A DNA stretch of 64,000 nt from an uncultured Mailhella sp. (GCA_910577155.1 CAJTMS010000001.1:1-64000); one strand, 5' to 3'; positions 36,021 to 45,419 are shown, counted from the stretch's first letter. The notes: a model not told the origin generated them from the sequence alone. A program made the numbers and translations.

Positions 36021-39000
36021 CTAAAATTCTATTTTGGTATCTATTTCGTGCATTATTGTTATTGTTTTTGATAGAGCCGCTATTATTTTTTGATAATGCA
36101 TAATTTCATCATAGCTTAATGTCCTGCCCCTACGGTCTTTGAGCCATTTTTGCGCAGGCTGATATCCGCCTATACGGAAGTTCCATGCACTCTCAGGTAC
36201 AGTATCAAAGTATTGTGTTTTATTAATATACACTTTGTTGTCTTCATATTTGAGATTGTTAACTTTATTTTCTCCCGATACGGGATAAGTTGTCATCAGG
36301 TTTTCAAGTTCCGGGGATTCCATTAAATGGAGTTGTCTTAATTGTTTGCCCAGTTCTGCAATTTTAAAGAAATGGTCTGCCTTGTCAGGATAAGGTATGC
36401 GGGGGAAATCAATTTTTAAAAATTCTTTGTATTTGTTTCTGTACTTGTCGGAGTGCAGCACTCCATAGATATAATCGAGGATATCAATGGGTGCAAAGGT
36501 TTTTTCCGTGGCTTCTTTTTCAGGAGTAAACGTTAACTGCAGTTTCTGCTCTAATTCATGCACAATATCCATATTCAAATTAGGCGTACGGTTTTTGGCA
36601 AAGAATGAGCTTTGTCTTGTATCATCATAGAGATAAAGTGGAAAATTATAGCTCTGAAAGCCATAAAAACTGATATCCGATAAGGTGTCGGCTAATTGGA
36701 CGGTATTATAGATTTCAGTATTTATCAAACTTCTCATTAATATGAGACCGACATTCTCACCAAGGATAAAATGCTTCATGCCGGAATATCTGTGTCTTAC
36801 CACTTTGTTTAAATCATAATCAATATATCTTTTATCAAACGGTCTGTAGCTATATGTTTTATTTGTCGCTGTGTTAAATTTATCAAATGATACCAGTGTA
36901 TTATCGTGATGTGTTTTAACGCCACTTATAATGACGGGCATTAATTCAACAAGTTTAAAACCTTTTTTATAATCTGATTGGGCATTGAAATCTTTAGGGG
37001 TAAAAAAATAATGTGGTTCAACAGGTTTTAATTCAGTAAAGTCAATGGTATCAATTTCGTGTTTATTTAAATACTCAAATTTTTCATCCTTTAATCCAAA
37101 TACTTCAGCATGATGGACTTTTGCTAATTTTTTAGATTTTTTTATGTTTGTTTTAACAAAGATATTGATACTGACACCCTGCTGTATATCAAACACATTT
37201 ACATCCTTTGAACCATCAGGACAACGCTCCTTTTTTATGGAATTACCATGTAAATCAATAACATATATTGTATTAAAAGTTTGCAGCAGGTGTTTTCTCA
37301 TTTGTCTGAATATAATACCGTCTAAAAAGCTGTTACTGGAAATGTATGCCAATATGCCTTCTTTGTTTTTTTCAATGTAGTTTTCACCCATGCGGATAAA
37401 TTTAATATAATCATCAGAGAGAGGCAGTATATTTTTTTCGTTGAGGTCTTGCTTATATACTTTCATCAACTCATTAAGATATTTATTTTTATTGCAGCTG
37501 CTAATACTATACGGGGGGTTTCCCAATATAACCATAAGAGGAGTTTCAGATTTTATCCGATCAGCTTCTTTTGCCTCTTCTGCCAGCCATAAATCCAGCA
37601 AAGGCAGTTTTGTTGTTTCATCTTTTTCAAGCGCATTAGTTAAATACACATTAAATCTGTTTGTTTTGTTCGTTGCTGCATAGCCTGTTGCTTGGAGCAG
37701 CAAATTCAATTTTAAATGGCACATGACATAGGGGGTCATCATTATTTCAAAGCCGTTTAAACGGGGAATAAGTACTTCCTCCACATATTGCTGCCATGCA
37801 CCTTTTTGCTTTATAACATACGAATATATATTGCGTATGGTTTCGGCTAAAAATGTTCCCGTGCCTGTTGCAGGGTCTAATATTTGAACCTTGTATGTTT
37901 CAATTTCTTTATACTGTTTAGATTTTTTATGAGATATTTCCGGACAGAATATTTTGCAGGTTGTTTTCGTATCATCAGCAAGCCCATGTGCCAATTTGAA
38001 GTCATTTTTTAATATGGTATCAACGGCTGAAACAATAAACCGTACAACCGGCTGAGGAGTATAATATACCCCCCTTTTCTTTTTATTAACTTTGTCATAT
38101 TTTTCTAAGAATGTTTCATAGAAATGCAGGAAGGGGTCAGTTGTTTGTGTCGTTTTACCATAGTTTTTAAGCAGTTTATTTAAATCCGCACATCTGATTA
38201 TTTCAACCAAGTCATCAACAATCCATATCAAATTATCATCAAGGCTTGCACCTGCAATATAATCAAATAACTGTCTTAAAAAAGGATAATTTTTTGAAAC
38301 AAGGTCTCTTGCTTCCTGTCGGGAAAAGTTTTCAAGACTGGTATCGTTTAATCGTGCAACAAAAAGCCCATAGGCAATAGTTTGGGCATACATATCGGCA
38401 AAGGTGTGCGTTGTTAAATCATGCAGCAATGTTTCTTTAAATTTTTCTCTCAGGCGGGCTAATGAGTTTGTATTATATTCATGGTTTGCCAATGGTTCTT
38501 CATCGTATAATTCAAGCGTCTTTATGATAACATCTCGTATCACTGAGGCTTTTTGCGCCATTAAATGCGCTAATTGCTGCGGTGTTTTTATTGTTTGCCC
38601 TTTGTAGGCACAAAAGCTCTGTATATGAGTAATAAGTTTTGTAAATTCGCTCTCATAGACGATAATTTCTTTTTGTTGAACGGCGGCAATTTGTATAGTT
38701 TCAACACGCTCACCATTTCTATAAAACCAAAATTCAAGGTAATTCGTTAAAATCAGATTTTCAAGACTGCTGCGATATCTGTCGATTTGCTCTGTTTTTT
38801 CGGCAGTACTCAAATCTGTGTCAATGTCTTTTGCTTCTATATACCCAACAGGGATATTTTTTCTTAATATGATATAATCAGGAGCGCCGCATTGCTGTCT
38901 TTTTGGTTCATTGACAGCCTGAATACCAGTAGTGATACTTTCAATAAATTCCTGTAACTCACCCCTGAAACTGTGTTCCGTGGTCTGTCTTGTTTTTAAT

Positions 39001-39035
39001 TTTTTACTGACTTTATAGAGGTATTGTTTAAGCAT
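36021..39035 (-). CDS. Single-chain restriction-modification enzyme (nuclease plus N6-adenine methylase)
   Basis: A polypeptide of about 1004 residues combining cleavage, methylation and target recognition, as in type IIG enzymes. A PD-(D/E)xK nuclease site lies near the N-terminus: Asp53 (APDYIIL) and Glu67/Lys69 (YIEAK). After a helical connector comes an N6-adenine methylase with SAM motif DPATGTGTF (Asp387) and catalytic NPPY (Asn506). The rest, about 600-1004, is the likely target-recognition region. No helicase motifs are visible, so it is not a full type ISP enzyme. The ATG at 39035 has AAAGG eight bases upstream; an earlier TTG does not. Codon use looks more A/T-rich than neighbours, suggesting transfer. 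No separate specificity or methylase gene is nearby. Confidence 0.88.
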   Translation of the reverse strand: MLKQYLYKVSKKLKTRQTTEHSFRGELQEFIESITTGIQAVNEPKRQQCGAPDYIILRKNIPVGYIEAKDIDTDLSTAEKTEQIDRYRSSLENLILTNYLEFWFYRNGERVETIQIAAVQQKEIIVYESEFTKLITHIQSFCAYKGQTIKTPQQLAHLMAQKASVIRDVIIKTLELYDEEPLANHEYNTNSLARLREKFKETLLHDLTTHTFADMYAQTIAYGLFVARLNDTSLENFSRQEARDLVSKNYPFLRQLFDYIAGASLDDNLIWIVDDLVEIIRCADLNKLLKNYGKTTQTTDPFLHFYETFLEKYDKVNKKKRGVYYTPQPVVRFIVSAVDTILKNDFKLAHGLADDTKTTCKIFCPEISHKKSKQYKEIETYKVQILDPATGTGTFLAETIRNIYSYVIKQKGAWQQYVEEVLIPRLNGFEIMMTPYVMCHLKLNLLLQATGYAATNKTNRFNVYLTNALEKDETTKLPLLDLWLAEEAKEADRIKSETPLMVILGNPPYSISSCNKNKYLNELMKVYKQDLNEKNILPLSDDYIKFIRMGENYIEKNKEGILAYISSNSFLDGIIFRQMRKHLLQTFNTIYVIDLHGNSIKKERCPDGSKDVNVFDIQQGVSINIFVKTNIKKSKKLAKVHHAEVFGLKDEKFEYLNKHEIDTIDFTELKPVEPHYFFTPKDFNAQSDYKKGFKLVELMPVIISGVKTHHDNTLVSFDKFNTATNKTYSYRPFDKRYIDYDLNKVVRHRYSGMKHFILGENVGLILMRSLINTEIYNTVQLADTLSDISFYGFQSYNFPLYLYDDTRQSSFFAKNRTPNLNMDIVHELEQKLQLTFTPEKEATEKTFAPIDILDYIYGVLHSDKYRNKYKEFLKIDFPRIPYPDKADHFFKIAELGKQLRQLHLMESPELENLMTTYPVSGENKVNNLKYEDNKVYINKTQYFDTVPESAWNFRIGGYQPAQKWLKDRRGRTLSYDEIMHYQKIIAALSKTITIMHEIDTKIEF

Positions 39036-39079
39036 AGACAATACCTTTCAGCAAAAATTTCTTAGAAACTATCCTTCCG

Positions 39080-39095
39080 TATATATATATATATA
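39080..39095. repeat. (TA)8 dinucleotide repeat ahead of the restriction-modification gene
   Basis: Sixteen bases of uninterrupted TA repeats lie 45 bases upstream of the start codon. A TTCTGA hexamer (39114-39109, minus strand) sits 17 bases before a TATATA inside the tract, so the repeat may overlap the -10 region. Confidence 0.8.
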
Positions 39096-39148
39096 GCTGT
39101 GCGCAGGGTCAGAATTTTATACATCAGCGTTTCTCCCCAATAATAATT

Positions 39149-39161
39149 CCATTGACAATGG
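39149..39161. promoter_or_regulatory. Short palindrome upstream of the restriction-modification gene
   Basis: CCATTG-A-CAATGG is a perfect six-bp-arm inverted repeat about 115 bases before the start codon. It may be an operator; nothing else supports this. Confidence 0.3.
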
Positions 39162-39250
39162 TATGTTAAAAATGTGCCAATGTAAATATACAGCACAGTT
39201 TCCTTACAATTTTTTTTGAAACAAAGATACGTACACAGCTTATCGGTACA

Positions 39251-39287
39251 TAAAAAAATCCTGCAAAGAATGAGAATTCTTTGCAGG
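39251..39287 (-). terminator. Terminator of the hydrogenase operon
   Basis: A perfect 12-bp stem (CCTGCAAAGAAT / ATTCTTTGCAGG, 39260-39287) followed on the minus strand by seven T. Confidence 0.9.
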
Positions 39288-39315
39288 AATGTAAAGAGTT
39301 TTATATTCTCAAAGA

Positions 39316-40995
39316 CTAGAGAATTCTAAAATCACGGCTTGTATTGGTTGCGTTGTCAATAACGTGAACAGAGCAAGCCATGCATGGGTCAAAGGAGTGA
39401 ACAGTACGCAAAATTTCCACAGGACGTTTTGGATCGGCAATAGGAGTTCCAACGAGGGATTCTTCAACAGCACTCATATTTCCTTTTGCATCGCGAGGTC
39501 CAAGATTCCATGTTGAAGGAACAACAAGCTGGAAGTTCTTGATTTTGCCTTCTTCAATTACCAACCAGTGGGAAAGACCTCCGCGGGGAGCGTTGACAAT
39601 GCCAACACCTTTTCCTGCTGCAGGAACTTCAGTATTAATACAAATCTTGGAGTCGCCCTTTGCAAGGTTCTTTTTCAGTTCTTCAAACCAAACTTTAATT
39701 TGGCGGGTAATGATAAGGCATTCGGAAGCACGGGCTGCTGTTCTGCCAAGAGTTGAGAAGAGGTCGGCTGGCTGAAGTCCAAGAGCTTTCAAAACAAAAT
39801 CAATCACTTCTTTTGTTTCTTTATGACCTTGAGCATATGCAACAACCATGCTTGCAAGAGGACCTGTTTCAACAACCATACCGTCATAACGCGGTGCTTT
39901 AAGCCATGAATAACGGTCTGTGTCACCAATTTTTGTAAATTTTGGTTTTGTTTCGCCTTCGTAAGGATGACGGGCTGTTTCGCCTTCATACCAGCTGTGG
40001 CGGACGTGTTCGTCAATTTTGGAAAAATCTACTTCGTAGGCTTTGCTCAAATCACGATTTTTTACAAAACCGGGTTTGAACCAGCGGCTGTTCAAATCAC
40101 GTTCTTTGCCGGGAGCCGGGAATTCGCCGAAAGAAAGATAGTTCACGGCACCGCCGCCGATTTTTGCCCAGTCTTTGTATGCACCGGCAACAAGAAGAAC
40201 ATCGGGAATAAGGGTATTTTCAACAAAAGTAAGGGTTTCGTTGTACAGTTCTTCAAATTGTTTGAGAGGTTCTTTTTCGAGGCTGTTATAGCAGGTCACG
40301 CCGCCGGCGATGAGGGTTTGCGGATGCGGGTTTTTAGAACCGAAAATTGCCATGGCACGGGCAACTTTTACCTGAATTTTAAGCGCTGAAAGGTAGTGAG
40401 CAACAGCAAGCAGGTTTTGTTCGGGAGTCAGGTAATAAGAGGGGTGACCGCCAAGGAAATAGGCATTGCTGAAAGGTCCGAGCTGTCCGCTTTCAACAAG
40501 TTTAGCCACTTTGTCTTTTACTTCCTGCAATTCTTTTTCTGTTGTCGGCATTTTGGAAATAGATTTGGCAAGTTCTGCTGTTTTCTTTACATCGGCATTG
40601 ATAGCGGAAGCAGCATCCACAAAGTCTAAGGCATGCAAATGATAAAAATGCACGATGTGGTCATGGGCAAAGAGCATGCCAAGCATAATGTTGCGGATAT
40701 GGGTAGCATTAGCCGGAATTTCAACTCCCATGGCGTCTTCTAAGGCGCGGGTGGAAGCAAGAGCGTGGGTAAAGGTGCAAACACCGCAGGTTCTTTGCGT
40801 AAAGTGCTGTGCGTCCCGCGGGTCACGACCGACTAAAATATTTTCAAGACCACGGAAAAGTGTTCCGCAGCTTCTTGCATTTTTAACAATACCGTCTTCC
40901 ACTTCAACTTCGATACGAAGGTGACCTTCAATACGGGTAAGCGGATCAACAACAACCGGTCCGCTGTAATTACTTTTTGGAGTTACTTGACTCAT
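39316..40995 (-). CDS. hynA: Periplasmic [NiFe] hydrogenase large subunit
   Basis: A 559-residue catalytic subunit that oxidises H2 in the periplasm and passes electrons to cytochrome c3 through the small subunit. Nickel ligands lie in the N-terminal motif RTCGVCTFTHA and the C-terminal motif DPCMACSVH. Cysteine, not selenocysteine, occupies the final ligand position, so it is not a [NiFeSe] enzyme. Residues after the last His (VIDNATNTSRDFRIL) form the peptide normally cleaved by a maturation protease. The gene follows the small-subunit gene by 56 bases. No maturation protease or hyp gene follows; a terminator does. Confidence 0.96.
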   Translation of the reverse strand: MSQVTPKSNYSGPVVVDPLTRIEGHLRIEVEVEDGIVKNARSCGTLFRGLENILVGRDPRDAQHFTQRTCGVCTFTHALASTRALEDAMGVEIPANATHIRNIMLGMLFAHDHIVHFYHLHALDFVDAASAINADVKKTAELAKSISKMPTTEKELQEVKDKVAKLVESGQLGPFSNAYFLGGHPSYYLTPEQNLLAVAHYLSALKIQVKVARAMAIFGSKNPHPQTLIAGGVTCYNSLEKEPLKQFEELYNETLTFVENTLIPDVLLVAGAYKDWAKIGGGAVNYLSFGEFPAPGKERDLNSRWFKPGFVKNRDLSKAYEVDFSKIDEHVRHSWYEGETARHPYEGETKPKFTKIGDTDRYSWLKAPRYDGMVVETGPLASMVVAYAQGHKETKEVIDFVLKALGLQPADLFSTLGRTAARASECLIITRQIKVWFEELKKNLAKGDSKICINTEVPAAGKGVGIVNAPRGGLSHWLVIEEGKIKNFQLVVPSTWNLGPRDAKGNMSAVEESLVGTPIADPKRPVEILRTVHSFDPCMACSVHVIDNATNTSRDFRIL

Positions 40996-41051
40996 ATTTA
41001 AACTCTCTTATTTATTATGCCATTTGGCGTGAAACAGATTGTTGACAGTCA

Positions 41052-42002
41052 TTAGGATTGATAGAAAGGTGACAGGTCATCCCAGAAATTAGGCTCACTG
41101 CATCCAATGCAGGGGTGACCGCCTCTAACCGGCCAGCTCACTTCGTTGAAGAGAACTTTTGGACAGTTATTATAGGTGCTTGGACCTTTGCAGCCAAGTT
41201 CGTACAGGCACCAGCCTTTCTTTGCTTCTTCAGAATCAAAGGAAGGAGCAAATTCGCCGGCTTCGAAATGAGGTAGGCGTTCGCATTGATCGTGTACTGT
41301 TTCGCCAAAGAACATAACAGGACGATTGTTATCGTCAAGTTCAACGGTTTGTCCCTGCAGGAGGGCTACTAATGCACCAACCATATTGAGGGGGTTTGGC
41401 GGGCAGCCGGCAATATTGATAGCATTAACGCCAAATTCACTAAAGCAGTCGTTAACACCTTTTGCTCCGGTCTGGTTAGGAGCAGCTGCCTGCACGCCGC
41501 CAAATGCTGCGCATGTACCAATAGCAACAACGGCTTTTGCTTTTGTGAGAATTTTTTTGCAGTTTTCATACATGGTATGACCGGCAATCGTGCCAAAAAT
41601 ACCGTCTTGTGCGGTAGGAATAGCTCCTTCTACCAAGCAAATGAAACCGTCAGGGTTGTTGATTGCTTCTTCGAGAGCTTTTTCTGCCATTTCACCGGAA
41701 GCCTGCATAAGGGTTTCATGGTATTCAAGAGAAATGGTATCGAATAAAACTGCGTCAAGGAATGGTTGATAAGTACGAAGCAGAGCTTCGGAACAGCCGG
41801 TACATTCTGCATTATGAAGATAAACAACAACAGGGCGTTTACCTTGTGTCAGTGCTTTTGCAACAGATGGAGCCATAGATGGGGCAAGACCCATTGCTAC
41901 GGCAACAGCAGAACAGAATTTAAGAAAATCACGGCGGGAAACGCCATTTTGTTCAAGACGTTCTTCAACTCCGTCTTTTCCAAGTCCGATGGAGAAACGC
42001 AT
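41052..42002 (-). CDS. hynB: Periplasmic [NiFe] hydrogenase small subunit
   Basis: A 316-residue iron-sulfur subunit. A Tat signal (SRRDFLKF, about residues 22-29) with a hydrophobic stretch ending near Ala-Lys-Ala exports the folded heterodimer. The proximal cluster site begins at AECTGCSEA and includes GTCAAFGG and AGCPPNP. C-terminal motifs [15 protein letters not shown] and [13 protein letters not shown] bind the medial and distal clusters. ATG at 42002 follows GGAGG. First gene of the hydrogenase operon. Confidence 0.96.
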   Translation of the reverse strand: MRFSIGLGKDGVEERLEQNGVSRRDFLKFCSAVAVAMGLAPSMAPSVAKALTQGKRPVVVYLHNAECTGCSEALLRTYQPFLDAVLFDTISLEYHETLMQASGEMAEKALEEAINNPDGFICLVEGAIPTAQDGIFGTIAGHTMYENCKKILTKAKAVVAIGTCAAFGGVQAAAPNQTGAKGVNDCFSEFGVNAINIAGCPPNPLNMVGALVALLQGQTVELDDNNRPVMFFGETVHDQCERLPHFEAGEFAPSFDSEEAKKGWCLYELGCKGPSTYNNCPKVLFNEVSWPVRGGHPCIGCSEPNFWDDLSPFYQS

Positions 42003-42063
42003 AAGTAGCCTCCGTATAAGTTTTATGAAAAGGAAAAAATACCTTTTAAAAAGGAATTGTCCG

Positions 42064-42092
42064 ACTGTAGCAGTTTACGACAAATACGTCAA
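42064..42092 (-). promoter_or_regulatory. Promoter of the hydrogenase operon
   Basis: Minus-strand TTGACG (42092-42087), 17 bases, TACAGT (42069-42064), giving a leader of about 55 bases. Confidence 0.6.
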
Positions 42093-42265
42093 GAACTGAC
42101 AGAAAAAAAACAAGGTTTTTATTCTAATCTCCTTGAAAACAATAGAAAAATTAATTTAGAAAACTTTTTTTCATAGAAGAGATGTATGCATTGCAAGTCT
42201 AAATTTATTTTGCTTTTTTTTTTAATTCGGTATATGAAGAAAGGGAATTATTGTTTGGAGGTAGT

Positions 42266-43387
42266 ATGAAAAAAATAAAATTGTTTGCTCTTGCAATGGC
42301 ATTTGTATTTGCTTTGTCAGGAACAGCTTTTGCTGAAAATATTAAAATTGGCTTGATGTGTCCTCTGACCGGCGGCTGGACAAGCGAAGGCAAGGATATG
42401 GAACGCATTGTGAGCTTGCTTGCCGAGGAAGTAAATAAAAACGGCGGGATAAACGGCAGGCAAATCGAGCTTCTTGTCGAAGATGACGCCGGGGATCCGA
42501 GAAGTGCTGCCTTAGCTGCACAAAAACTTGCTTCCCACCAAGTGCTTGCTGTTATCGGTACCTATGGTTCTGCAGTGACAGAAGCCACACAAAATATTTA
42601 TGACGAAGCAGAAATTTTACAAATCGGCACCGGCTCTACCAGTGTTCGTTTAACAGAAAAAGGGCTTGATTATTTCTTCAGAACCTGCCCCCGTGACGAT
42701 GAACAAGGCATTGTTGCCGCTCATTATATCAAAGAACTTGGCTATAAAAATGTTGCCATTGTGCATGATAATTCTTCCTATTCCAGCGGCTTAGCGGAAG
42801 AAAGCCGTGCGGAGCTTGAAAAACTCGGCATCAATGTTGTTTTTTATGACGCCCTTACTCCAAAAGAACGCGATTATTCCCCTATTTTAACCAAGATTAA
42901 AGCGGTGAACCCCGACCTTATTTTCTTTACAGCCTATTATCCTGAAGCAGGCTTGCTGCTTCGTCAAAAATCAGAAATGGGCTGGAATGTTCCCATGATG
43001 GGCGGTGATGCTGTCAATAACTTTGATTTGGTGAAAATCGCAGGGAAATCAGCAGAAGGCTTTTTATTTGTCAGCCCTCCTGTTTTGGAAGATTTTACCA
43101 CAGCACAGGGAAAAGCTTTTATCCAAACCTATAAAGCAAAATATGACAATACCTTGCCCCAATCTGTCTGGGCAGTTTTAGCGGGGGACGCGTTCAATGT
43201 GCTGGCTGAAGCCTTGAAGCACGCAGAACCAGATGCCGAATCCTTATCCGCTTATTTAAAAAATAATCTGGGTGAATATGAGGGCATTACCGGTACGTTT
43301 GGCTTTAGCCAAAAAGGCGACAGAGTCGGACCTTTATACAGATTGTATGAAGTGGACGCAAACGGCAAATTTGTGATTAAGCAATAA
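42266..43387 (+). CDS. Branched-chain amino-acid-type ABC substrate-binding protein
   Basis: A 373-residue periplasmic binding protein of the LivJ/LivK family. A signal peptide (about 1-24, ending AFA) precedes the mature start ENIKIGLMCPLTG. Family features include GRQIELLVEDDAGDP, GTYGSAVTEA and a two-lobe pattern through DLIFFTAYYPEAG. GGAGG lies five bases before the ATG. No permease or ATPase genes accompany it, so the transporter must be completed from elsewhere or the protein acts as a receptor. The ligand could be a branched-chain amino acid, amide or another small acid. Confidence 0.92.
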   Translation: MKKIKLFALAMAFVFALSGTAFAENIKIGLMCPLTGGWTSEGKDMERIVSLLAEEVNKNGGINGRQIELLVEDDAGDPRSAALAAQKLASHQVLAVIGTYGSAVTEATQNIYDEAEILQIGTGSTSVRLTEKGLDYFFRTCPRDDEQGIVAAHYIKELGYKNVAIVHDNSSYSSGLAEESRAELEKLGINVVFYDALTPKERDYSPILTKIKAVNPDLIFFTAYYPEAGLLLRQKSEMGWNVPMMGGDAVNNFDLVKIAGKSAEGFLFVSPPVLEDFTTAQGKAFIQTYKAKYDNTLPQSVWAVLAGDAFNVLAEALKHAEPDAESLSAYLKNNLGEYEGITGTFGFSQKGDRVGPLYRLYEVDANGKFVIKQ

Positions 43388-43414
43388 GTTATCTTTCACA
43401 CTGCTGATAGGAGC

Positions 43415-43446
43415 AAAAAAGAGCATAGTATTATGCTCTTTTTTTT
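43415..43446 (+). terminator. Terminator of the binding-protein gene
   Basis: AAAAAAGAGCATA pairs with TATGCTCTTTTTTTT around a four-base loop. Confidence 0.9.
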
Positions 43447-43462
43447 GTCCGCTTGAGCATAA

Positions 43463-43873
43463 AAAAACACCCGGCTGCGCTGGCGGATTGCAACGGCTCT
43501 TGATAAATATTCACCCGAAATTATAGAAAAATTGCGTGTATTAAATCAACAAATGGGTACGCATATTAAAAATGGCGACCTCGTTTTATATGATAAAGTG
43601 CATTTCGATTTTCATAATGTTTTTGTCGAATTAAATCGTAATATTTTTGCAGAACGGATTATTTTACCCATATAATACAGGCTGTGGGATTTTCCGCGGA
43701 AAAACCTTATCCAAGACCGGTATGAAAATGCGGTTAAAGAACATGCGCTGCTTATCGATGTTATCGAGCAAAAAGATTTAGTCCAAATTGAAAAGACAAT
43801 AAAAAATTTCCACCGGAATTTCGAATACAATAAGGAATATATTATCAAAGCTTATAATTTGTCGACATATTAA
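43463..43873 (+). pseudogene. Decayed GntR-family (FCD-domain) regulator
   Basis: One frame reads through 136 codons with a single internal TAA at 43673-43675. The translation shows FCD-domain hallmarks: RIATALDKYSPEIIEKLR, then KVHFDFHNVFVELNRN, and after the stop RYENAVKEHALLIDVIEQKD and an IKNFHRNFEYN ending. The N-terminal DNA-binding domain is missing; the frame begins right after the terminator of the binding-protein gene. It is therefore a truncated remnant of a regulator, possibly once controlling its neighbour. Confidence 0.7.
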
Positions 43874-43900
43874 TTGGAAATGGGAATAATTTTAAAAGAG

Positions 43901-43933
43901 AAATACTCCAAAAGCAAATGGAGTATTTTTGTA
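43901..43933 (+). terminator. Terminator downstream of the regulator remnant
   Basis: AAATACTCCA pairs with TGGAGTATTT, followed by TT. It remains although the gene is broken. Confidence 0.7.
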
Positions 43934-43961
43934 TGAACAGCAATGAGCCAGCTTTACTGAA

Positions 43962-44735
43962 TCACTCATGCTTATTGAGAAAATCGGGGCTGTTGTCCTC
44001 GATGCCATACCAGTTATGACCACAGATAAACGGCAAATCAGAACTGCTTGTTACGGCGGTATCTTGGAATTTCCCTTTGTAATTGTTTTCCTTGACCCAG
44101 CTTTGGATATTTTCGCACGTTCTCCAGTGAGGATTTCTTCCTAAAAAATAATCCAGCCGTTCAAAAAAGAGGGCGCTCTGCGCTTCATCAAGGGCATTGA
44201 CATTAAAATAAAGTTCGTCAGGCGTCTTGGGACGGAGAGACGAAGCGGGCGTTACGGTTAACTCCTGTGCTATTCCCACCATGACAGAAACCGCAAAACC
44301 CTTGTCTTTTTGCTCTTCTATATTGACTACCCATGTATCATAGCCAAAAATATATCCGTTTTTGACGGTATCGGAATAGAAACGGTAATTAATGACAGCA
44401 TTATCCTGCAGGATAATTTTTGCGTTTTTTGTATCCATGAGATAAAGAACGTTTTTAATCGCGTGCATAAGTTCTTGTTTGGAACAACCCGTATAATTTC
44501 TTATGGCAGGATTATTTCGGGGGATTTGTTTTTCGGCTTCCTTTTGTATTATGCCGGTTGTTTGTATTTTTTCCTGTTGTATTTTTTTGTATTCCTGAGT
44601 TTCTTCTTTGGGTGCTTCTTCGGACAGTTCTTTTTGGCTTGTTTTTGTTTCTGAATAAACCGGATTAAATGTATCAAAAAAACTACAGCCTGTGAGGGAA
44701 AAAAATATCATGCTGACAGCTAAAAATTTTTTCAT
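43962..44735 (-). CDS. Lipoprotein of unknown function
   Basis: A 257-residue lipoprotein. The signal peptide ends in LTGC (about residue 17). A Glu/Lys/Gln-rich spacer (about 25-70) leads to a folded domain with TGCSKQELMHAIKNVLYL, YRFYSDTVKN and a C-terminal GRNPHWRTCENIQSW. I do not recognise the family. ATG at 44735 follows AGG; a TTG one codon earlier is less likely. Probably anchored in the outer membrane. Confidence 0.75.
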   Translation of the reverse strand: MKKFLAVSMIFFSLTGCSFFDTFNPVYSETKTSQKELSEEAPKEETQEYKKIQQEKIQTTGIIQKEAEKQIPRNNPAIRNYTGCSKQELMHAIKNVLYLMDTKNAKIILQDNAVINYRFYSDTVKNGYIFGYDTWVVNIEEQKDKGFAVSVMVGIAQELTVTPASSLRPKTPDELYFNVNALDEAQSALFFERLDYFLGRNPHWRTCENIQSWVKENNYKGKFQDTAVTSSSDLPFICGHNWYGIEDNSPDFLNKHE

Positions 44736-44848
44736 CAATCAACCTGTTATAAAAATTGTTTTTTGAGTATCAGAAAAAAAGAATGGAAACATAGTTTACG
44801 TTCATAGCTCGGTTTTGAGACTTGGAAGTTTGGCATGTATTAAATGAG

Positions 44849-44880
44849 AAAACATACCGGAGGGCAGTCTGGTATGTTTT
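44849..44880 (-). terminator. Terminator of the universal stress protein gene
   Basis: AAAACATACC pairs with GGTATGTTTT around a 12-base loop; on the minus strand TTTT follows. Confidence 0.65.
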
Positions 44881-44899
44881 CTGTGTATGCGGATACTTT

Positions 44900-45361
44900 T
44901 TAATTTTCTTCTGTTTTGCTCGTGGCAGGACGAATAGTCAAAACAGGAATTTTTGATTGGGTAACAACTTTTTCTGCTACGGAGCCAAATAAAATTCTGT
45001 CAATGCCTTTGCGTCCATGGGTACCCATAACAATAATATCTGCATTGTGTTTATCAGCAGCAGCAAGGATTTCTTCCGTTGCATAGCCCACAACAACATC
45101 TGCTTCCACGTCAACGCCTTCAAAGTGTTTTGCCACAAATTCAGCCATACTGCTTTCCGCACCGGAAACGATTTCGCCTACAAAGCCGTCAATGGTATTG
45201 GGTGCCACATGAAAGCCCGTGTATTGGGTCATGGTTGGAGCAACATACATGGCATAAATTTTTGCTCCGGATAATTTTGCAAGCATGGAGGCATGTTCGG
45301 CCACCACTTGACTGTGTTCTGATAAATCTAATGCACATAAAATAGTTTTTAATGATGGCAT
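44900..45361 (-). CDS. Universal stress protein (UspA family)
   Basis: A 153-residue cytosolic Usp protein. The N-terminal LCALDLSEHS and the ATP-binding loop GTHGRKGIDRILFGSVAEKV, with the G-x2-G-x9-G(S/T) pattern, indicate the nucleotide-binding subgroup. Such proteins rise under starvation or oxidative stress. CGAGGTGCAAT precedes the ATG. Monocistronic, with its own strong promoter and terminator. Confidence 0.93.
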   Translation of the reverse strand: MPSLKTILCALDLSEHSQVVAEHASMLAKLSGAKIYAMYVAPTMTQYTGFHVAPNTIDGFVGEIVSGAESSMAEFVAKHFEGVDVEADVVVGYATEEILAAADKHNADIIVMGTHGRKGIDRILFGSVAEKVVTQSKIPVLTIRPATSKTEEN

Positions 45362-45390
45362 ATTGCACCTCGTAAATTATATTTTATTCC

Positions 45391-45419
45391 ATAATACGCA
45401 GGAAAAAGCCCGTTGTCAA
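45391..45419 (-). promoter_or_regulatory. Strong promoter of the universal stress protein gene
   Basis: Minus-strand TTGACA (45419-45414), 17 bases, TATTAT (45396-45391); one mismatch from full consensus. Confidence 0.7.

Noticed and set aside
43612..43848. Minus-strand 78-codon frame in the regulator remnant
   Set aside because: The plus strand shows clear FCD-domain similarity; this is its shadow.
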